Numbered from the stretch's first letter, positions 10,611 through 20,299 are shown. The stretch is DNA of 64,000 nt from Adiantum capillus-veneris (GCA_014529385.2 CM043970.1:67478567-67542566); one strand, 5' to 3'. Translations and numbers: made by a program. The notes: generated by a model from the letters alone, not told the origin.

Positions 10611-11534
10611 TTATAAAATAAGAGTGCATTGGATGGGTGTAGACATGATTGAATGGATATTGTCTACTTCTAGGGTCAGTTCCGCTCTCTTTACTTGAGT
10701 GGTCTTACACACTATGGATTCATCTTTGTTATCTCCCAAATAAGAGGGTAATGTTTTCAAGGTCAATGGTTTAGACATTCCTGAAGCTTCAGATCCGAAA
10801 TCCCCATACAAGGATTGTACATCCATGTCTATATCAGGAGGTAGATTGTCTAACCAAACTTCCTCTATAGGAGCTGACTTCAGAGTTAAACTCCCATCAT
10901 TAATCTCTCTAAATTTTTTCCATAAGTGTCCCGGCCAGTCTTCTTCTACGAATGGAATTCTGTGTAAGGCATCTTTGCTATCCGGCACTATAAGTTCTGG
11001 CTCTTTTGTTCCTAGGTGGGATTCTACCACCACTTTGGATTTTTCTTTATTGTTTCCTTCTACAAGATCCTCAGGTTTTGTCATACTTTCGAGCTTGGGT
11101 TTTTGTTTTTCCAGCATCTCTTGCATGATTCTTACCAAGAAAATTTATGCTTCAAGCTTAGCTTCTTCCTTGTCTGGAGAAGGATAGTTTTTCCATTTGT
11201 TTTTCATGTTTTGGCCTGCTTTAAGACCCACTTGGTAGGCTTCCAAGGATGCATTAATAGCCTCAAAAAATTTATCAAACAAACTTGATTCTCCAAATTT
11301 CACGGTGGTTTCTTTGATTTCAATTGCAGTTTCTTTCACCTTTTCCTGGAATAGCTTCCTTGCTTTCTCCTTGATTTCAGCCCTTTGTTTCTGCTTTCTC
11401 ATCTCATACCTTTTTTTTCTGCTTCTTGGTCTTTTGAGAGGAAAGTTTTGTATTTTTTGAATCATCAGAGGAGTTATGTTTCTTTTTCTTAGTCTAGGCT
11501 CTGGTGATTGACTTGATTGGAACAATCGGTTCAC
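10611..11534 (-). pseudogene. Gag-protease linker, basic then acidic, unrecognised
   Basis: Open pieces at 11534-11145 and 11138-10611 follow the zinc knuckle. The first is strongly basic and probably helical (RSRKKRYEMRKQKQRAEIKEKARK) and contains FDKFFEAINASLEAYQVGLKAG. The second is acidic with WLDNLPPDIDMD and EDWPGHLWKKF. No known domain was recognised. They lie in the gag-pol junction of element B. Confidence 0.45.
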
Positions 11535-11652
11535 TCTCAGAAGAGCTACTAGGTATCACTTGGACTACATTCACTGTTGTTTTACCTTTATTTAAAGGAT
11601 CTTTTGGACAATCTTCAGGGAAGTGTCCTCCCTTTTTGAAACATTGTATGCA

Positions 11653-11964
11653 CTAAGCTTCAATTGACTTGAGGTTTTTGTCATGCTCTGGGCATTCATT
11701 TTTCCAATGATCATCTGCACCACAGTTATGACAGTTTCGAGTTCTTGTCTTAATCATGGGTCTTACCATAGGAGGTCTAACACCTTGATTAGCCACATTA
11801 TACATTGATACAAGCTCTCGTGGAGTATAAGTCACAGGTTCTTCCATTGGTGGTGGATGTGAATTATAACAATCTCCTTCTACCATTACTATCGATGGAT
11901 TAAGCTCAACATAGGGTGTAACAGGCACTAGTGCTTGTTCATTTATGACTCCCACTGGATGCAT
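11653..11964 (-). pseudogene. Gag nucleocapsid zinc knuckle of element B
   Basis: CHNCGADDHWKNEC fits C-x2-C-x4-H-x4-C exactly. It is the RNA-binding knuckle of the nucleocapsid part of Gag. It is preceded by a Pro-rich region (HPPPMEEPVTYTPRELV). Stops separate it from the capsid-like region at 12964-12366. Confidence 0.8.
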
Positions 11965-12117
11965 GTACTTTATAGGTACTGCATTATGTCTTTAATATGG
12001 AGGTTGTTGACTCAACACGGGTTGAGGTCTTTCCATACCCATCGGTGGTCTTTGAGCTAGGGCCATGTTAGGCTGATATCTATACATGGGTTGTCCTTGT
12101 GGCCTCATAGGCACGTA

Positions 12118-12345
12118 CTAAACATTCCCATCGTACTTTGGTCGGTAATAGCACTCATTGGTCTCATGGTTGGTCCATTTATCCTCAATTGCACTCCATT
12201 TCTGCGATCTAATTGGTTGTCCCTGTTGAGGTATCCCTTGTCCTGGTCCCCTCATAGGTTCTTTCTGCATGTTATTCATCATGTCATTCATCCTTTTGAG
12301 CATTTCTTCTATGGCTAAAAGTGGTGTTGCAGCAACCTTTCCCAC
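12118..12345 (-). pseudogene. Gag linker between capsid and zinc knuckle
   Basis: A Met/Gln/Gly-rich open frame (RMNDMMNNMQKE, GQGIPQQGQP) of low complexity links the capsid-like part to the knuckle, as in many plant gypsy gag proteins. It contains no further motif. Confidence 0.45.
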
Positions 12346-12365
12346 TTGTGCTAGTTTAGTGGATG

Positions 12366-12964
12366 CTATTTAGTGGATGCTATTTTCTCACTTTGGTTAT
12401 CCTTAGGGACATCTTCTTTGTTGAAAATATCACAATTGTCTCCTAAGTCAATAGCATCTGATACACACTCTTCTAGGGTTGTATGCTTCTTGCTATACAG
12501 TATAGCACGAAGTTCTTTGTTTAGAGTCCCTCTAGAAACAATGATACTAGTTGTTATTCCACAGGTATCTCTAGCTCTGGGCATCTGGCAATGTATTGTT
12601 TCATTCGAGTTACACAATCCCTAACAGACTGATCTTGTTTCTGTTTAAAGCTGTAGATTTGAGCTACCATATTGTGTTTGATCCCTATTTTGGAACAAGC
12701 AGCTACAAATCCTTGAGCTAATGTGTTCAAGTCCATGATTGACCTTGGTGGAATGTTTTGGAACCATGTCAATTATTTTCCTTCTAATGTCATTCCAAAT
12801 CCTTCGAATTGAGTATGGAAATCAAATATGTGTTCTGCTCTTAGCACTTGCTTAAAGCTTGCTAGCTGGTAGTCTAACACGTCTATTTGATTCAACTCCT
12901 GGTCTCCTGGAAGTTGGTCCCGTTTCGAGTCCTTCAAACCAGTCTGTTGGAAATAGTGACTCAT
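12366..12964 (-). pseudogene. Gag capsid-like (retrotransposon gag) region of element B
   Basis: Adjacent pieces on the minus strand read FDFHTQFEGFGMTLEGK, then a stop, LTWFQNIPP, FVAACSKIG, IYSFKQKQDQSVRDCV and RMKQYIARCPE. This is the order of the helical retrotransposon gag domain: W-F, a middle helix, then FKQ..ESV.+..R. Stops at 12773-12775 and 12554-12556 and a shift near 12600 inactivate it. The domain forms the virus-like particle shell. Confidence 0.7.
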
Positions 12965-13018
12965 GTAGGCCTAGACTGGATTTAGTGTGACCTGGTTTTC
13001 TTCGTGATGGGGTGGTTT

Positions 13019-13669
13019 CTAGTTTCTTAACATTATTCTCAGAAGATCTCTTACGGTGTCATCTCTTGGAATAGTTTTTGGTCCTTGGCCCAATATCCAA
13101 TCCCTTATGGAGTATCCTTGGTATTTGGTTTGTTCCACCTTCTCAGGAGTCATCATAACAAAGTTGTTGTTACAACAATCCCTAAACAGGTAGGTTGGTA
13201 GATATGTTGAACCCTTATCTTTGATCTTGAAGATATAGATGATCTTCATGGGTGTTAGTTGTCCTGATTTGGTATGCAAAGTTCATAGAAGATCTTTGAC
13301 GTTTCTATCCTCCCAACAATAGACTCCGATCCTAGGATAATCCGTACTAAGCCATTTCAAGGGCTTCAAATCAACTTGATCGTATCCCTTAAATTCTAAA
13401 GCTGATGGTCCTTCTTTAGCTTCCATATCTGGAATTATGGTGTTTACTTCTAACCTCCATTTGTCTATCACATCAGGGTTTTTGACTTGTAAATACTGAG
13501 TTTTGTTTCTATCTATGTACATTTTTCCTTGTTTGTTAGCCCTGATTTCCTCTTCGAACTCAATACCATAGTCATCAATGCGAATAGTATACTCTTCGTT
13601 AGGATCCAGGTAAACCTGAGCTCCATGGCGATTAGTCTTATAAAAGGAGAGTATGTGCTTATAGCACAC
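13019..13669 (-). pseudogene. Pre-gag N-terminal domain of element B, unrecognised
   Basis: Two pieces (13669-13283 and 13279-13019) are separated by one stop and read as one globular protein segment: DPNEEYTIRIDDYGIEFEEE, YLQVKNPDVIDKWR, then YLFRDCCNNNFVMMTPEKVEQ and RDWILGQGPK. It precedes the capsid-like domain in the same direction and would be the N-terminal extension of Gag or a separate first ORF, as known for some large plant gypsy elements. I recognise no family. Confidence 0.45.
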
Positions 13670-14243
13670 TGTCCTTCTTGGTTTTCGAGTGAGTCAAGTG
13701 GGATAACTTTTCAGATGTTGAATCCAAAAAAGTGTCTGCAACTTCTTCAAGGATAGTGTGCAAGGGATTGCCTTGATTAACACTTTCTTCCTGTGGATAC
13801 TCTACTGGAGGTTTCTCCAAATATGCCTTGATTTCCTAGTGAAGCCTTGGATAGAGTACTTACCGTTGGGTTGACTTGTTGTCAATTTTTTTCCACTTGA
13901 TGTGAGTGTAACTTTCGTCAAGCTGCCGATTCCTTGTCTGCAACCTGATTCCCTGTATCAATTTTGATCAAGTTAGCTATTCTTTCGTAAAGATTGTATA
14001 GTTTTGCTAACTATTGTGATTGGTCTATGTGTATCACTTCAAATCGAGCTAATTGAGTTAGCAGTTGAGACTTTCAGATTCTACTTTTGCAAAAAGCCAA
14101 AGGACTAATCTACAAACTGAGAATTGAGTGAACATGTACCAATTTGGATCCAATTGAACCCAAAATTTCCCGGTGGTCTTGTATTATGTTGATCTAACAA
14201 TGTACAAGTTCAAAAGTCAAAATTGGTGTCTCTGTGTTGCAGT

Positions 14244-14267
14244 AGTAAATAATCGCGATTATTTACT
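14244..14267. repeat. Palindrome copy L1, perfect over 24 bp
   Basis: A perfect inverted repeat centred on CGCG, with core AATAATCGCGATTATT flanked by AGTA / TACT. It is the best preserved copy in the window. Confidence 0.9.
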
Positions 14268-14506
14268 TTTCTCAAATTTTTACACTTTTTGGCTTGATTT
14301 GCCAAGTTTACAACCTGTTAAGATCCCTAGACAAGTTTCACTAAGTTTGGACAAAATCTATTCAAGTTTAACAACTGTTTCTTGTCCGCAGACTCTGATT
14401 TCAAGAATCTGGCTTAAGTCTCACTTTTATGATTCAAATTTCACCAAAGTTGATTTGTGTGGTCTACTTGATATGCTTGACAAGATTATCAATTTTTGAA
14501 GCAGAT

Positions 14507-14528
14507 GTAAATAATCGTGATTATTTAC
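14507..14528. repeat. Palindrome copy L2 (CGTG centre)
   Basis: Same palindrome with one C-to-T change in the centre. Its centre is 262 bp from L1. Confidence 0.85.
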
Positions 14529-14789
14529 TCCAGCTATGTTTTTGTCCCAATCTTGACACAGATCTATTAAGCACCTCAACTTAAGCTCCCTAGCCAAGTT
14601 TCATCAAGTTTGGACAATTTTTGTTCAAATGGTCATCAGTTTTGTGTCCATAGACTGACTTTGCAAATTTGGTCACAATTTTCAATCCAATGATCCAAAT
14701 CGGACCAAATTTGATTTGTGAGCTTATTATAATATGGTAAAGCTAGTGGTATACTGACTTGGTCAAAAAAGTTAAAAAATAGAACAAAT

Positions 14790-14811
14790 GTAAATAATTG
14801 TGATTATTTAC
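14790..14811. repeat. Palindrome copy L3 (TGTG centre)
   Basis: Same palindrome with two centre changes, both explicable as CpG decay. Its centre is 283 bp from L2. Confidence 0.85.
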
Positions 14812-15063
14812 TTTTGGAAAATTTTTGCATCTTTTTGGCCAACTGAGCATATACACATGTATATCACATCAATATAAGCCTATGAAACAAGTTTCATTGA
14901 GTTTGAAGAAAATTTTTCCCAATTTACACTCAAGTTCTCGGAAGTCGGTACAAACTTTAGTTTTTACCCAGTTTTTGATCCAAATTCTTTGGTCCTTTAT
15001 AAAAGTCGTTTGTACACATGCAATGAGTCACTGGTATTAAGCTTGGTCAGTTTTGAGTTGAAA

Positions 15064-15085
15064 GTAAATTATTGAGATTATTTAC
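15064..15085. repeat. Palindrome copy L4 (TGAG centre)
   Basis: Diverged copy in which both GTAAAT / ATTTAC arms remain. Its centre is 274 bp from L3. A half-copy (GTAAATAATGTGAG) follows at about 15203. Confidence 0.75.
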
Positions 15086-15748
15086 TTTAGGCCCAAAATG
15101 AACATTTTTTTTGCACTTTTTCAATGGACGGTCTTTTCATGAGCTATTTTAAGCCTATGAATCAAGTCAAAACTTAATTTGGCCTAAAATATCAAGAAAA
15201 AAGTAAATAATGTGAGTTTTTGCACTCTCTTTAAATTTTTACCTCAATGTGTCCTTGAGCTTACCCACTGGTTCATACAACTTTTAAAGCATACTCTCCA
15301 GTCGGATTGAGTGGTTGGCAGTCTTTTCGTGCTATTTTTGGTCGTAGACCTGAAATTTTGCAACTTCAAATAACAACTTACAATTTATTCTTTCGGAGAG
15401 AGCAATGTTTTGAAATCCACCTCAGATTCTACTTACGCTACTCCTAGGTTCTACTGCATGGGGTTGTGAAAAGTGTCCATAAACACTCGTTTTCTTGTTT
15501 TTTATGGTTTTCTAAGCATTAATCTTAAAACTTGTCTCGTCTATCAATGATTCTCAAAATCCTAATCTAGTTCTATAATCCTATAATCCTAAAGGCACTC
15601 AGCATGTACGATAACTTCCAAGCTACCTCTACACAGCAAAAGACGACAATCTTAAGCTATGCGGTTCTAAAAAAACGTTTTTACTCTAGGAGATCCTAGA
15701 GGATAACTTTACAAGACGCTCTTGTTTTTCTCTAGTTTAGGTCTCTTC

Positions 15749-15768
15749 GATCCTCGACAGCGGGGCCA
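15749..15768 (-). other. Primer-binding site of element B (Athila-type)
   Basis: On the minus strand, two bases after the LTR end (..CCCACA), the sequence TGGCCCCGCTGTCGAGGATC resembles the site used by Athila elements (TGGCGCCGTTGCCGGGGAT as I recall it, complementary to tRNA-Asp). The tRNA assignment is from knowledge of the group and was not checked. Confidence 0.7.
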
Positions 15769-15770
15769 AA

Positions 15771-16689
15771 TGTGGGACGAGTGTCTAACCTCACTCCTAT
15801 CTTATTGCAGACGTAGCGAGAACCATGATTAAATTGTCAATCCATGGGACGAAGCTGACTCGACTAGTGCATAGAGGCTACAAGAGGTTTTCAATCTCTT
15901 GAAAAACATCAAACAATTCACATCTAACTCAAGCTACACTCAAGTGACTAAAATCACCAAAAGCTAATGGCTCATCGCCAAAACAAATCACATTCGTTAC
16001 AGCATCAAATGACATCCAAACGTAATGAAACTTCTAGGACATGTTTATAAGACCTAAACACACATGCTTATGGACTCAAAACCCAGTTTAGGTCAAGTGC
16101 AAAAATTGTGATTATTAACAGCAGTGGATTTTTGACCTAGCTGTTTCTGACCCAGAATGCATCTAAATGCTTAGCAATGATGCCCCAATACCCCTCCTAT
16201 ACTTAGTTTTTGATTTTGAAGTGTAAATTCTTACTTATGATGAAATTAGGCCGCGGGTCAGTGTCCAAAAGATACGAAATACTATGAAATGCTTATGCCA
16301 CTGCGTAGAGCTCTTACCTGCGGTTGCAACACAATAGACATGACTTCAATGTGATAATTGGGGAGGGAGTAGGAAGCACGAGAAGGAGAGAATTGAGCGC
16401 CACTAGCTCACATTGTGTATTTCATTATCCAAAAACTTAAAAACAACTTACAAAAATTGGCATTTATACCTTAGCTAAGGTTTTTGGTGGTCAAAACTAA
16501 TAATCTGGGAGCTCTAACTAAAGATAGGTAAAGACAGCTTGATACAATCTAGAAGCTTGTGGCCCCGGCTCATCAATTACAAGGTTTATCCAGAAAATAG
16601 GAGTTACAATATTCCCAATTCATCCAAAAAAAAAAGTTTTACAATGAGAGCTCCGAAAAATGGTATCCGGGGTTAGCTTGCTGCTAACA
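15771..16689 (-). repeat. 5' LTR of element B
   Basis: On the minus strand it would begin TGTTAG (16689) and end CCCACA (15771), so it has TGT...ACA ends. The inner end is fixed by the primer site. The outer end is inferred from the TG and from the abrupt start of copia sequence at 16691. The second LTR is not in the window, so the outer end remains unconfirmed. Confidence 0.6.
16461..16470 (-). promoter_or_regulatory. Putative TATA box in the LTR of element B
   Basis: Minus-strand GGTATAAATG lies about 220 bp inside the LTR, where U3 promoters sit. Transcription would start roughly 30 bp downstream (near 16435). Confidence 0.45.
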
Positions 16690-17161
16690 TTTAGTTGTGA
16701 GGCTGAGTACAGGGAAATCTTCACAACAACCTACTGTGGCCACTTCTAGTTTTGAGGATGAGTACAGGGCAGCCTTCACAACTACGGTTGAGTGTGTATG
16801 GCTCAGACGCCTTATGGCTGATTTGGGTGTTGGATAGGACACTACCAACACTATCTACACTAACAGTCAGAGTGCATTGGCAATTGCGAGGAACTCAATT
16901 TTTCATGCTTGCACAAAGCACATTGAGGTGCATTACCACTATGTCAGGGAGAGGTTCTCAGCAAGAGAGATCAGCTTGGCTTATGTGTCAACACAGGACA
17001 ACCTTGCATATATTTTCACAAAGGCATTGTCTCATGAGAAGTTTGAAGCTTTCCTTACAGATTTGGGCTTACTCCACTTTGTGGACTGATCATGTCCTCA
17101 AGGCATGGCACTTTTCTTCTATGTGCCAGCTCTCGTTCACCGCATCAATCCAAGGGAGATT
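16690..17161 (+). pseudogene. Copia RNase H fragment (3' end of pol)
   Basis: The fragment matches the 3' end of the copia element at 20-24.7 kb. It has CEAEYR, then a decayed middle, then KHIEVHYHYVRERFSAREISLAYVS and DNLAYIFTKALS, the C-terminal RNase H helix of copia elements. It begins abruptly at the outer LTR edge of element B, so B probably inserted into this copia copy. A partial repeat of the CEAEYR segment occurs at 16691-16730 and 16748-16790. Several stops make it non-functional. Confidence 0.75.
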
Positions 17162-17408
17162 TGTTACCATATACATGTGGTAGTGATGTGTGTGAACACA
17201 CTTAGGACTGCCGATGCATTTTCTTCCTCACTAGGAGGTTTTTTCCCTCACTAGGAGGTTCTTCCCCCCATGCATTATATACACGCCCATCACTCTAGGG
17301 CTATCTATCTTTCCATTTCACACTAAGTAATACACTCTCTGTTGTGTGCCTTGAGCTTCCTTGGTCTTCTCCAAGATGTGTGTTTTTCCTGCAACCCTAA
17401 TTCCAACA
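17162..17408 (+). repeat. Copia 3' LTR (same family as 20072-24668)
   Basis: It begins TGTTACCATATACATGTGG and ends AATTCCAACA, like the two LTRs at 20072 and 24442. It is 247 bp instead of 227 because the CTCACTAGGAGGTT motif is doubled. Confidence 0.85.
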
Positions 17409-17433
17409 ATGCACGCATGCTTATCTACAATGT

Positions 17434-17500
17434 AAAAGTGGGGATAGCCATATTGTTAAGATGATTTTTTTTTAAGTGAGGAGACTCACTATGGTATACA
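17434..17500. repeat. Possible fragment of an element-H-like LTR
   Basis: GGGATAGCCA..TGTT..G.TGATTTT..GTGAG..ACTCACT.TGG matches the LTR edge of element H at 62830-62890 in the same orientation. The rest of that LTR is absent here. Confidence 0.45.
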
Positions 17501-17879
17501 CGGTGTCGTTCCACTCTACTTTCACAATGGGAAAAAGAGCAAAAGGATACAGATTGAGCCTAGTTGAAGCTTATATGTCTATTGAGCAATGATCATGGCT
17601 TGATAATAGGCAAGGTTTAATGCTAAATGTATGTCATATGCTGCTTTAAAAGGGCCAAAAACTATGTTTTTGATGCTAGAAATGGGTATTTCTCAGGTAA
17701 TAAAAAATTAAAGTTTATAGATTAGAATTGTAGTACTCAAAGTGCTCCACATGCTTGTATTTATGGCTCATCAATTGGAGCTTCGGTGTGAAAGTTATGA
17801 TAGTGTGAATTTGGAATGGATTGCATTTTTGTACCAGATTAGACAAGTCCAAATGAAAGACAAGAGATGAATTAAATGC

Positions 17880-18110
17880 ACGGTCATGAAGTGCTCATCT
17901 TATGGAGCACATCGGTCTTTTTGGATTAGCAATCAGAGTTCTGGTTGCCAAGATATTGCCAATTGAAGTTGTCACCGACAGGGGCTAGTTCCATACTAGT
18001 ATGGTCACCTTGGTTAGTGTGCCAAGATATTGCCAATTGAAGTTGTCACCGACAAGGGGCTAGTTCTATACCAATATGGTCGCCTTGGTTAGTGTGCCAT
18101 CTGGGCATTT
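17880..18110 (+). pseudogene. Gypsy integrase core fragment with a 74-bp internal duplication
   Basis: Plus-strand frame ILPIEVVTDRG, a stop, then FHTSMVTLV matches the second-Asp region of a Ty3/gypsy integrase. The segment starting GCCAAGATATTGCC at 17947 is repeated at 18021 with few changes. Upstream HLMEHIGLFGLAIRVL may be its continuation. It is a short relic. Confidence 0.5.
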
Positions 18111-18614
18111 TTGGGCTTTGTCCAAGTTCTAAAATGTGGTGTGTGCTGTACGAAGTCAATTGGATTTGATGGCTTGTCAAACAAGGTCACAGTTGCCAAG
18201 ATACGGGCAGTTGGAGTTTGGTGCAATTGGCAGAGGGAAGGTACCCAATGATTTTTTCCAAATTTTTTTGCTCTTGGTTTTAGGCCTTGGGAAGGTTGAA
18301 ATGTTGCAAGGTATGGGAGGAGTGAAGTCAAAAAACCAGGTTTTTGTCTGACTTTTACGGCTTGCTCAGTGGACCCTTGGAGGAGGTCTTTTTGGACAAT
18401 CACAGAGGGAGGTTTTGAGAGTTCTTGAGATGAATTGAAGAGAAGAGAATACCTACACATAGGAGAGCTACATGCAAGAAGCAAAGAGAAGAGGGAGAGT
18501 TGAAGGCAGCCAAGGTTTTCTCCATTGCTCTCTCCATCATCTATATCAGCTTAAGCTATGTTAACCTTGTTGATAAGTTATAGTGCCATTAACGGCCTAC
18601 TTAGTCTCCATAAG
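18111..18614. other. No gene seen; probably LTR/leader debris of element F
   Basis: I see no supportable coding frame. It precedes the TRIM insertion, and its right part probably belongs to the LTR that ends at 19531. The left end of that LTR could not be set. Confidence 0.4.
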
Positions 18615-18806
18615 TGTTGGGGTATAAAGCCCAATGTGGTCGCCCAGGTAAGTGGGAGGGCCGCCACGTATGTACACATATTCTTTTGTTAAAACCTAAT
18701 AAGAACTCACTATGCTCTACACATTATAGTAGAGCGAGTTCACCATATCGTCGTGCTCTTCTTCTCGCACTCTCTCTCACGTCGCACTTCCGCTCGTACT
18801 CCTTCA
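18615..18806 (+). repeat. 5' LTR of the TRIM-like element
   Basis: 192 bp, TG...CA, with a TATAAA at 18622. It is preceded by the ATAAG target duplication. Confidence 0.85.
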
Positions 18807-18808
18807 AC

Positions 18809-18820
18809 TGGTATCGGAGC
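18809..18820 (+). other. Primer-binding site of the TRIM (initiator Met-tRNA)
   Basis: TGGTATCGGAGC differs by one base from the common copia site TGGTATCAGAGC. It lies two bases after the LTR end. Confidence 0.85.
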
Positions 18821-18821
18821 T

Positions 18822-19036
18822 CAGATCAAAGTGCTATACAATTGGCTCGCAATCTAGTTTATCACTCAAAGACAAAGCATGTGGATGTGAAGCATCATTT
18901 CATCCGGGAAATGCTCGAGGATAAGCAACTTCAGCTTGTCAAATTTCACACAACAGAAAATCCTGCTGATCTACTTACAAAAGGACTTCCCTCAGAGAGC
19001 TTTGCGCATTTTCGCAAGCAGTTAGGTGTAGGGTAG
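18822..19036 (+). pseudogene. Copia RNase H C-terminal remnant inside the TRIM
   Basis: The frame DQSAIQLARN, KTKHVDVKHHFIREM, ENPADLLTKGLPSESFAHF is open to a TAG at 19034-19036. It is the C-terminal part of a copia RNase H, fused directly behind the primer site by a large internal deletion. It lacks the first catalytic residues, so it is not an enzyme. Confidence 0.85.
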
Positions 19037-19113
19037 TACATCACTTCTCTACATCTCTTGTATATTAGCTTGTATAGTAGCTTCTCTCACACTTAAATTA
19101 CCACATTGGACTT

Positions 19114-19125
19114 TAAGTGGGAGGT
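19114..19125 (+). other. Polypurine tract of the TRIM
   Basis: TAAGTGGGAGGT directly precedes the 3' LTR, in the usual place for plus-strand priming. Confidence 0.75.
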
Positions 19126-19317
19126 TGTTGGGGTATAAAGCCCAATGTGGTCGCCCAGGTAAGCGGGCGGGCCGCCAGGTATGTACACATATTCTTTTGT
19201 TAAAACCTAATAAGAACTCACTATGCTCTACACATTATAGTAGAGCAAGTTCACCATATCGTCGTGCTCTTCTTCTTGCACTCTCTCTCGCGTCGCACTT
19301 CCGCTCGTACTCCTTCA
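19126..19317 (+). repeat. 3' LTR of the TRIM-like element
   Basis: 192 bp, nearly identical to 18615-18806, and followed by the ATAAG duplication. Confidence 0.85.
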
Positions 19318-19535
19318 ATAAGGAGCTTAAACTCCTTAATCCTTGTGTAATCCAAGTTATGGTGTTGTTAATAGTCCATTTTGGTTCTTGATTAAGTTGT
19401 ACTCAAGGTTTACTTATGATTATGGTGATTTCTAGAGCTATCTATGTCTACTATTCTCTCTCACACACATATCTCATAGCAAGAGGTCCCATACCTTCTT
19501 GGCTCACCTTTCAAACACATATCCCCCAACATCTT

Positions 19536-19553
19536 TGGTGAACCCACCGACGC
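19536..19553 (+). other. Primer-binding site of element F; its LTR ends at 19531
   Basis: CCCCCAACA (end 19531) followed by TGGTGAACCCACCGACGC has the layout LTR end plus primer site. A similar site, TGGTGAACCTGATGCGAAG, is present in element E. The tRNA is not identified. Confidence 0.55.
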
Positions 19554-19599
19554 AAAAGGAGCCGGGATGGGAGATTGAAGAGATGAGAAGAACTGAAAC

Positions 19600-20071
19600 C
19601 AAGTGAGAGCAATGAAGATGGAAAATCAAAAAGATGGGATGATTGTGACTCTAGACTATGCAAAGATGCTAAATCTGGTACAAGAGTACAGGAGATGGAA
19701 ACCAAGAAAACACAGTAGAAGAGGATAGACAAAGTTTTTGACATAGCACTAGATGTTGTGTATGAAGAATGGAATGCTTTTTTAAGGTATGATCTCAAAG
19801 GTTACCTTGTGTGCTACAAAGTAGAGATGACAACACAAGGTGTACCCGAGGACCAAATGATTTTGGCTGTTGAACAACTTGTGGCTTAGGATTTCAAAGA
19901 AGTGTACCAAGAGATAACAGAGTGTTCTTTCTAGCAGTGGAGTGAATTTGCAAACACTTTGATCCAAGAAAGCTTTGCAGTACTAGATCTTGAGATCAAA
20001 CATCTTACATCCAACATACAAAGACAATGTGAAGATGATTTAAGGGATAAATCAAGTGCTTCTACATCAAT
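19600..20071 (+). pseudogene. Gypsy-type gag of element F, 5' part (interrupted by copia)
   Basis: After a short opening (MIVTLDYAKMLNLVQEYRRW) and a shift, a long plus-strand frame runs from about 19725: VYEEWNAFLRYDLKGYL, YKVEMTTQGVPEDQM, LAVEQLVA, a stop, DFKEVYQEITE, a stop, and FANTLIQESFAVLDLE. Its amphipathic helices resemble a gypsy gag, and it follows the primer site at 19536. It ends exactly where the copia element at 20072 is inserted, and the same frame resumes at 24669. The assignment to gag rests on position and character, not on a certain motif. Confidence 0.5.
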
Positions 20072-20298
20072 TGTTACCATATACATGTGGTAGTGATGTG
20101 TGTGAACACAATCGGACTGCCGGGGCATTTTTCCCCTCTTTAGGAGGTTTTTTCCCCCGAACATTGTATATACGTCCATCACTCTAGGGCTATCTATCTT
20201 TCCATTGCACACTAAGTAACACACTCTCTATTGTGTGCCTTGAGCTTCCTTCATCTTCTCCAAGCTGTGTGTGTTTCTATGCAACCCTAATTCCAACA
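20072..20298 (+). repeat. 5' LTR of the copia element
   Basis: 227 bp, TG...CA, preceded by TCAAT. It is nearly identical to 24442-24668. Confidence 0.9.
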
Positions 20299-20299
20299 A

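Larger units (their letters stand above)
13670..15748. other. Leader (5' untranslated internal region) of element B with tandem palindrome units
   Basis: This 2-kb stretch has no convincing ORF. It is built from diverged units of about 260-285 bp, each with one AT-rich palindrome and a phrase close to CCTA..CAAGTTTCA..AAGTTTGGA. It lies between the primer site and the first coding domain, where it would form the RNA leader used for packaging and translation control. Confidence 0.6.
1..16689 (-). mobile_element. Athila-like Ty3/gypsy element B, very large, 3' end outside the window
   Basis: Read on the minus strand, the element starts with an LTR at 16689-15771, followed by a primer site, a leader of about 2 kb, gag, protease, RT, RNase H and integrase, a protease-like domain, a spacer of about 2.2 kb and a third ORF cut by the window edge. 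This order, with an extra ORF after pol and long non-coding spacers, is typical of the Athila group. The primer site also resembles the one known for Athila. Treating 1-4916 as the same element is an inference: the palindromic repeats of the leader recur in the 2.7-4.9 kb spacer, and no LTR is visible between the two halves. All coding parts carry stops or frameshifts, so this copy is inactive. Confidence 0.7.
18615..19317 (+). mobile_element. Miniature copia-type LTR element (TRIM-like), 703 bp
   Basis: Two 192-bp LTRs (18615-18806 and 19126-19317) begin TGTTGGGGTATAAAGCC and end CTCCTTCA, and differ at about six positions by eye. The element is flanked by a perfect 5-bp duplication, ATAAG (18610-18614 and 19318-19322). 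A primer site for initiator Met-tRNA follows the first LTR and a purine tract precedes the second. Only the last 70 codons of a copia RNase H remain between them. The copy must have moved as a unit using proteins from elsewhere. It sits inside the LTR region of element F. Confidence 0.9.

Noticed and set aside
18089-18484. 131-codon minus-strand ORF
   Set aside because: No motif, low-complexity Ser/Pro/Thr text, and it overlaps plus-strand retroelement debris. Chance opening is more likely.
18614-19036. 140-codon plus-strand ORF starting MLGYKAQCG
   Set aside because: Its first 70 codons are LTR sequence; the same text recurs in the second LTR at 19125. Only the RNase H tail is real coding history.
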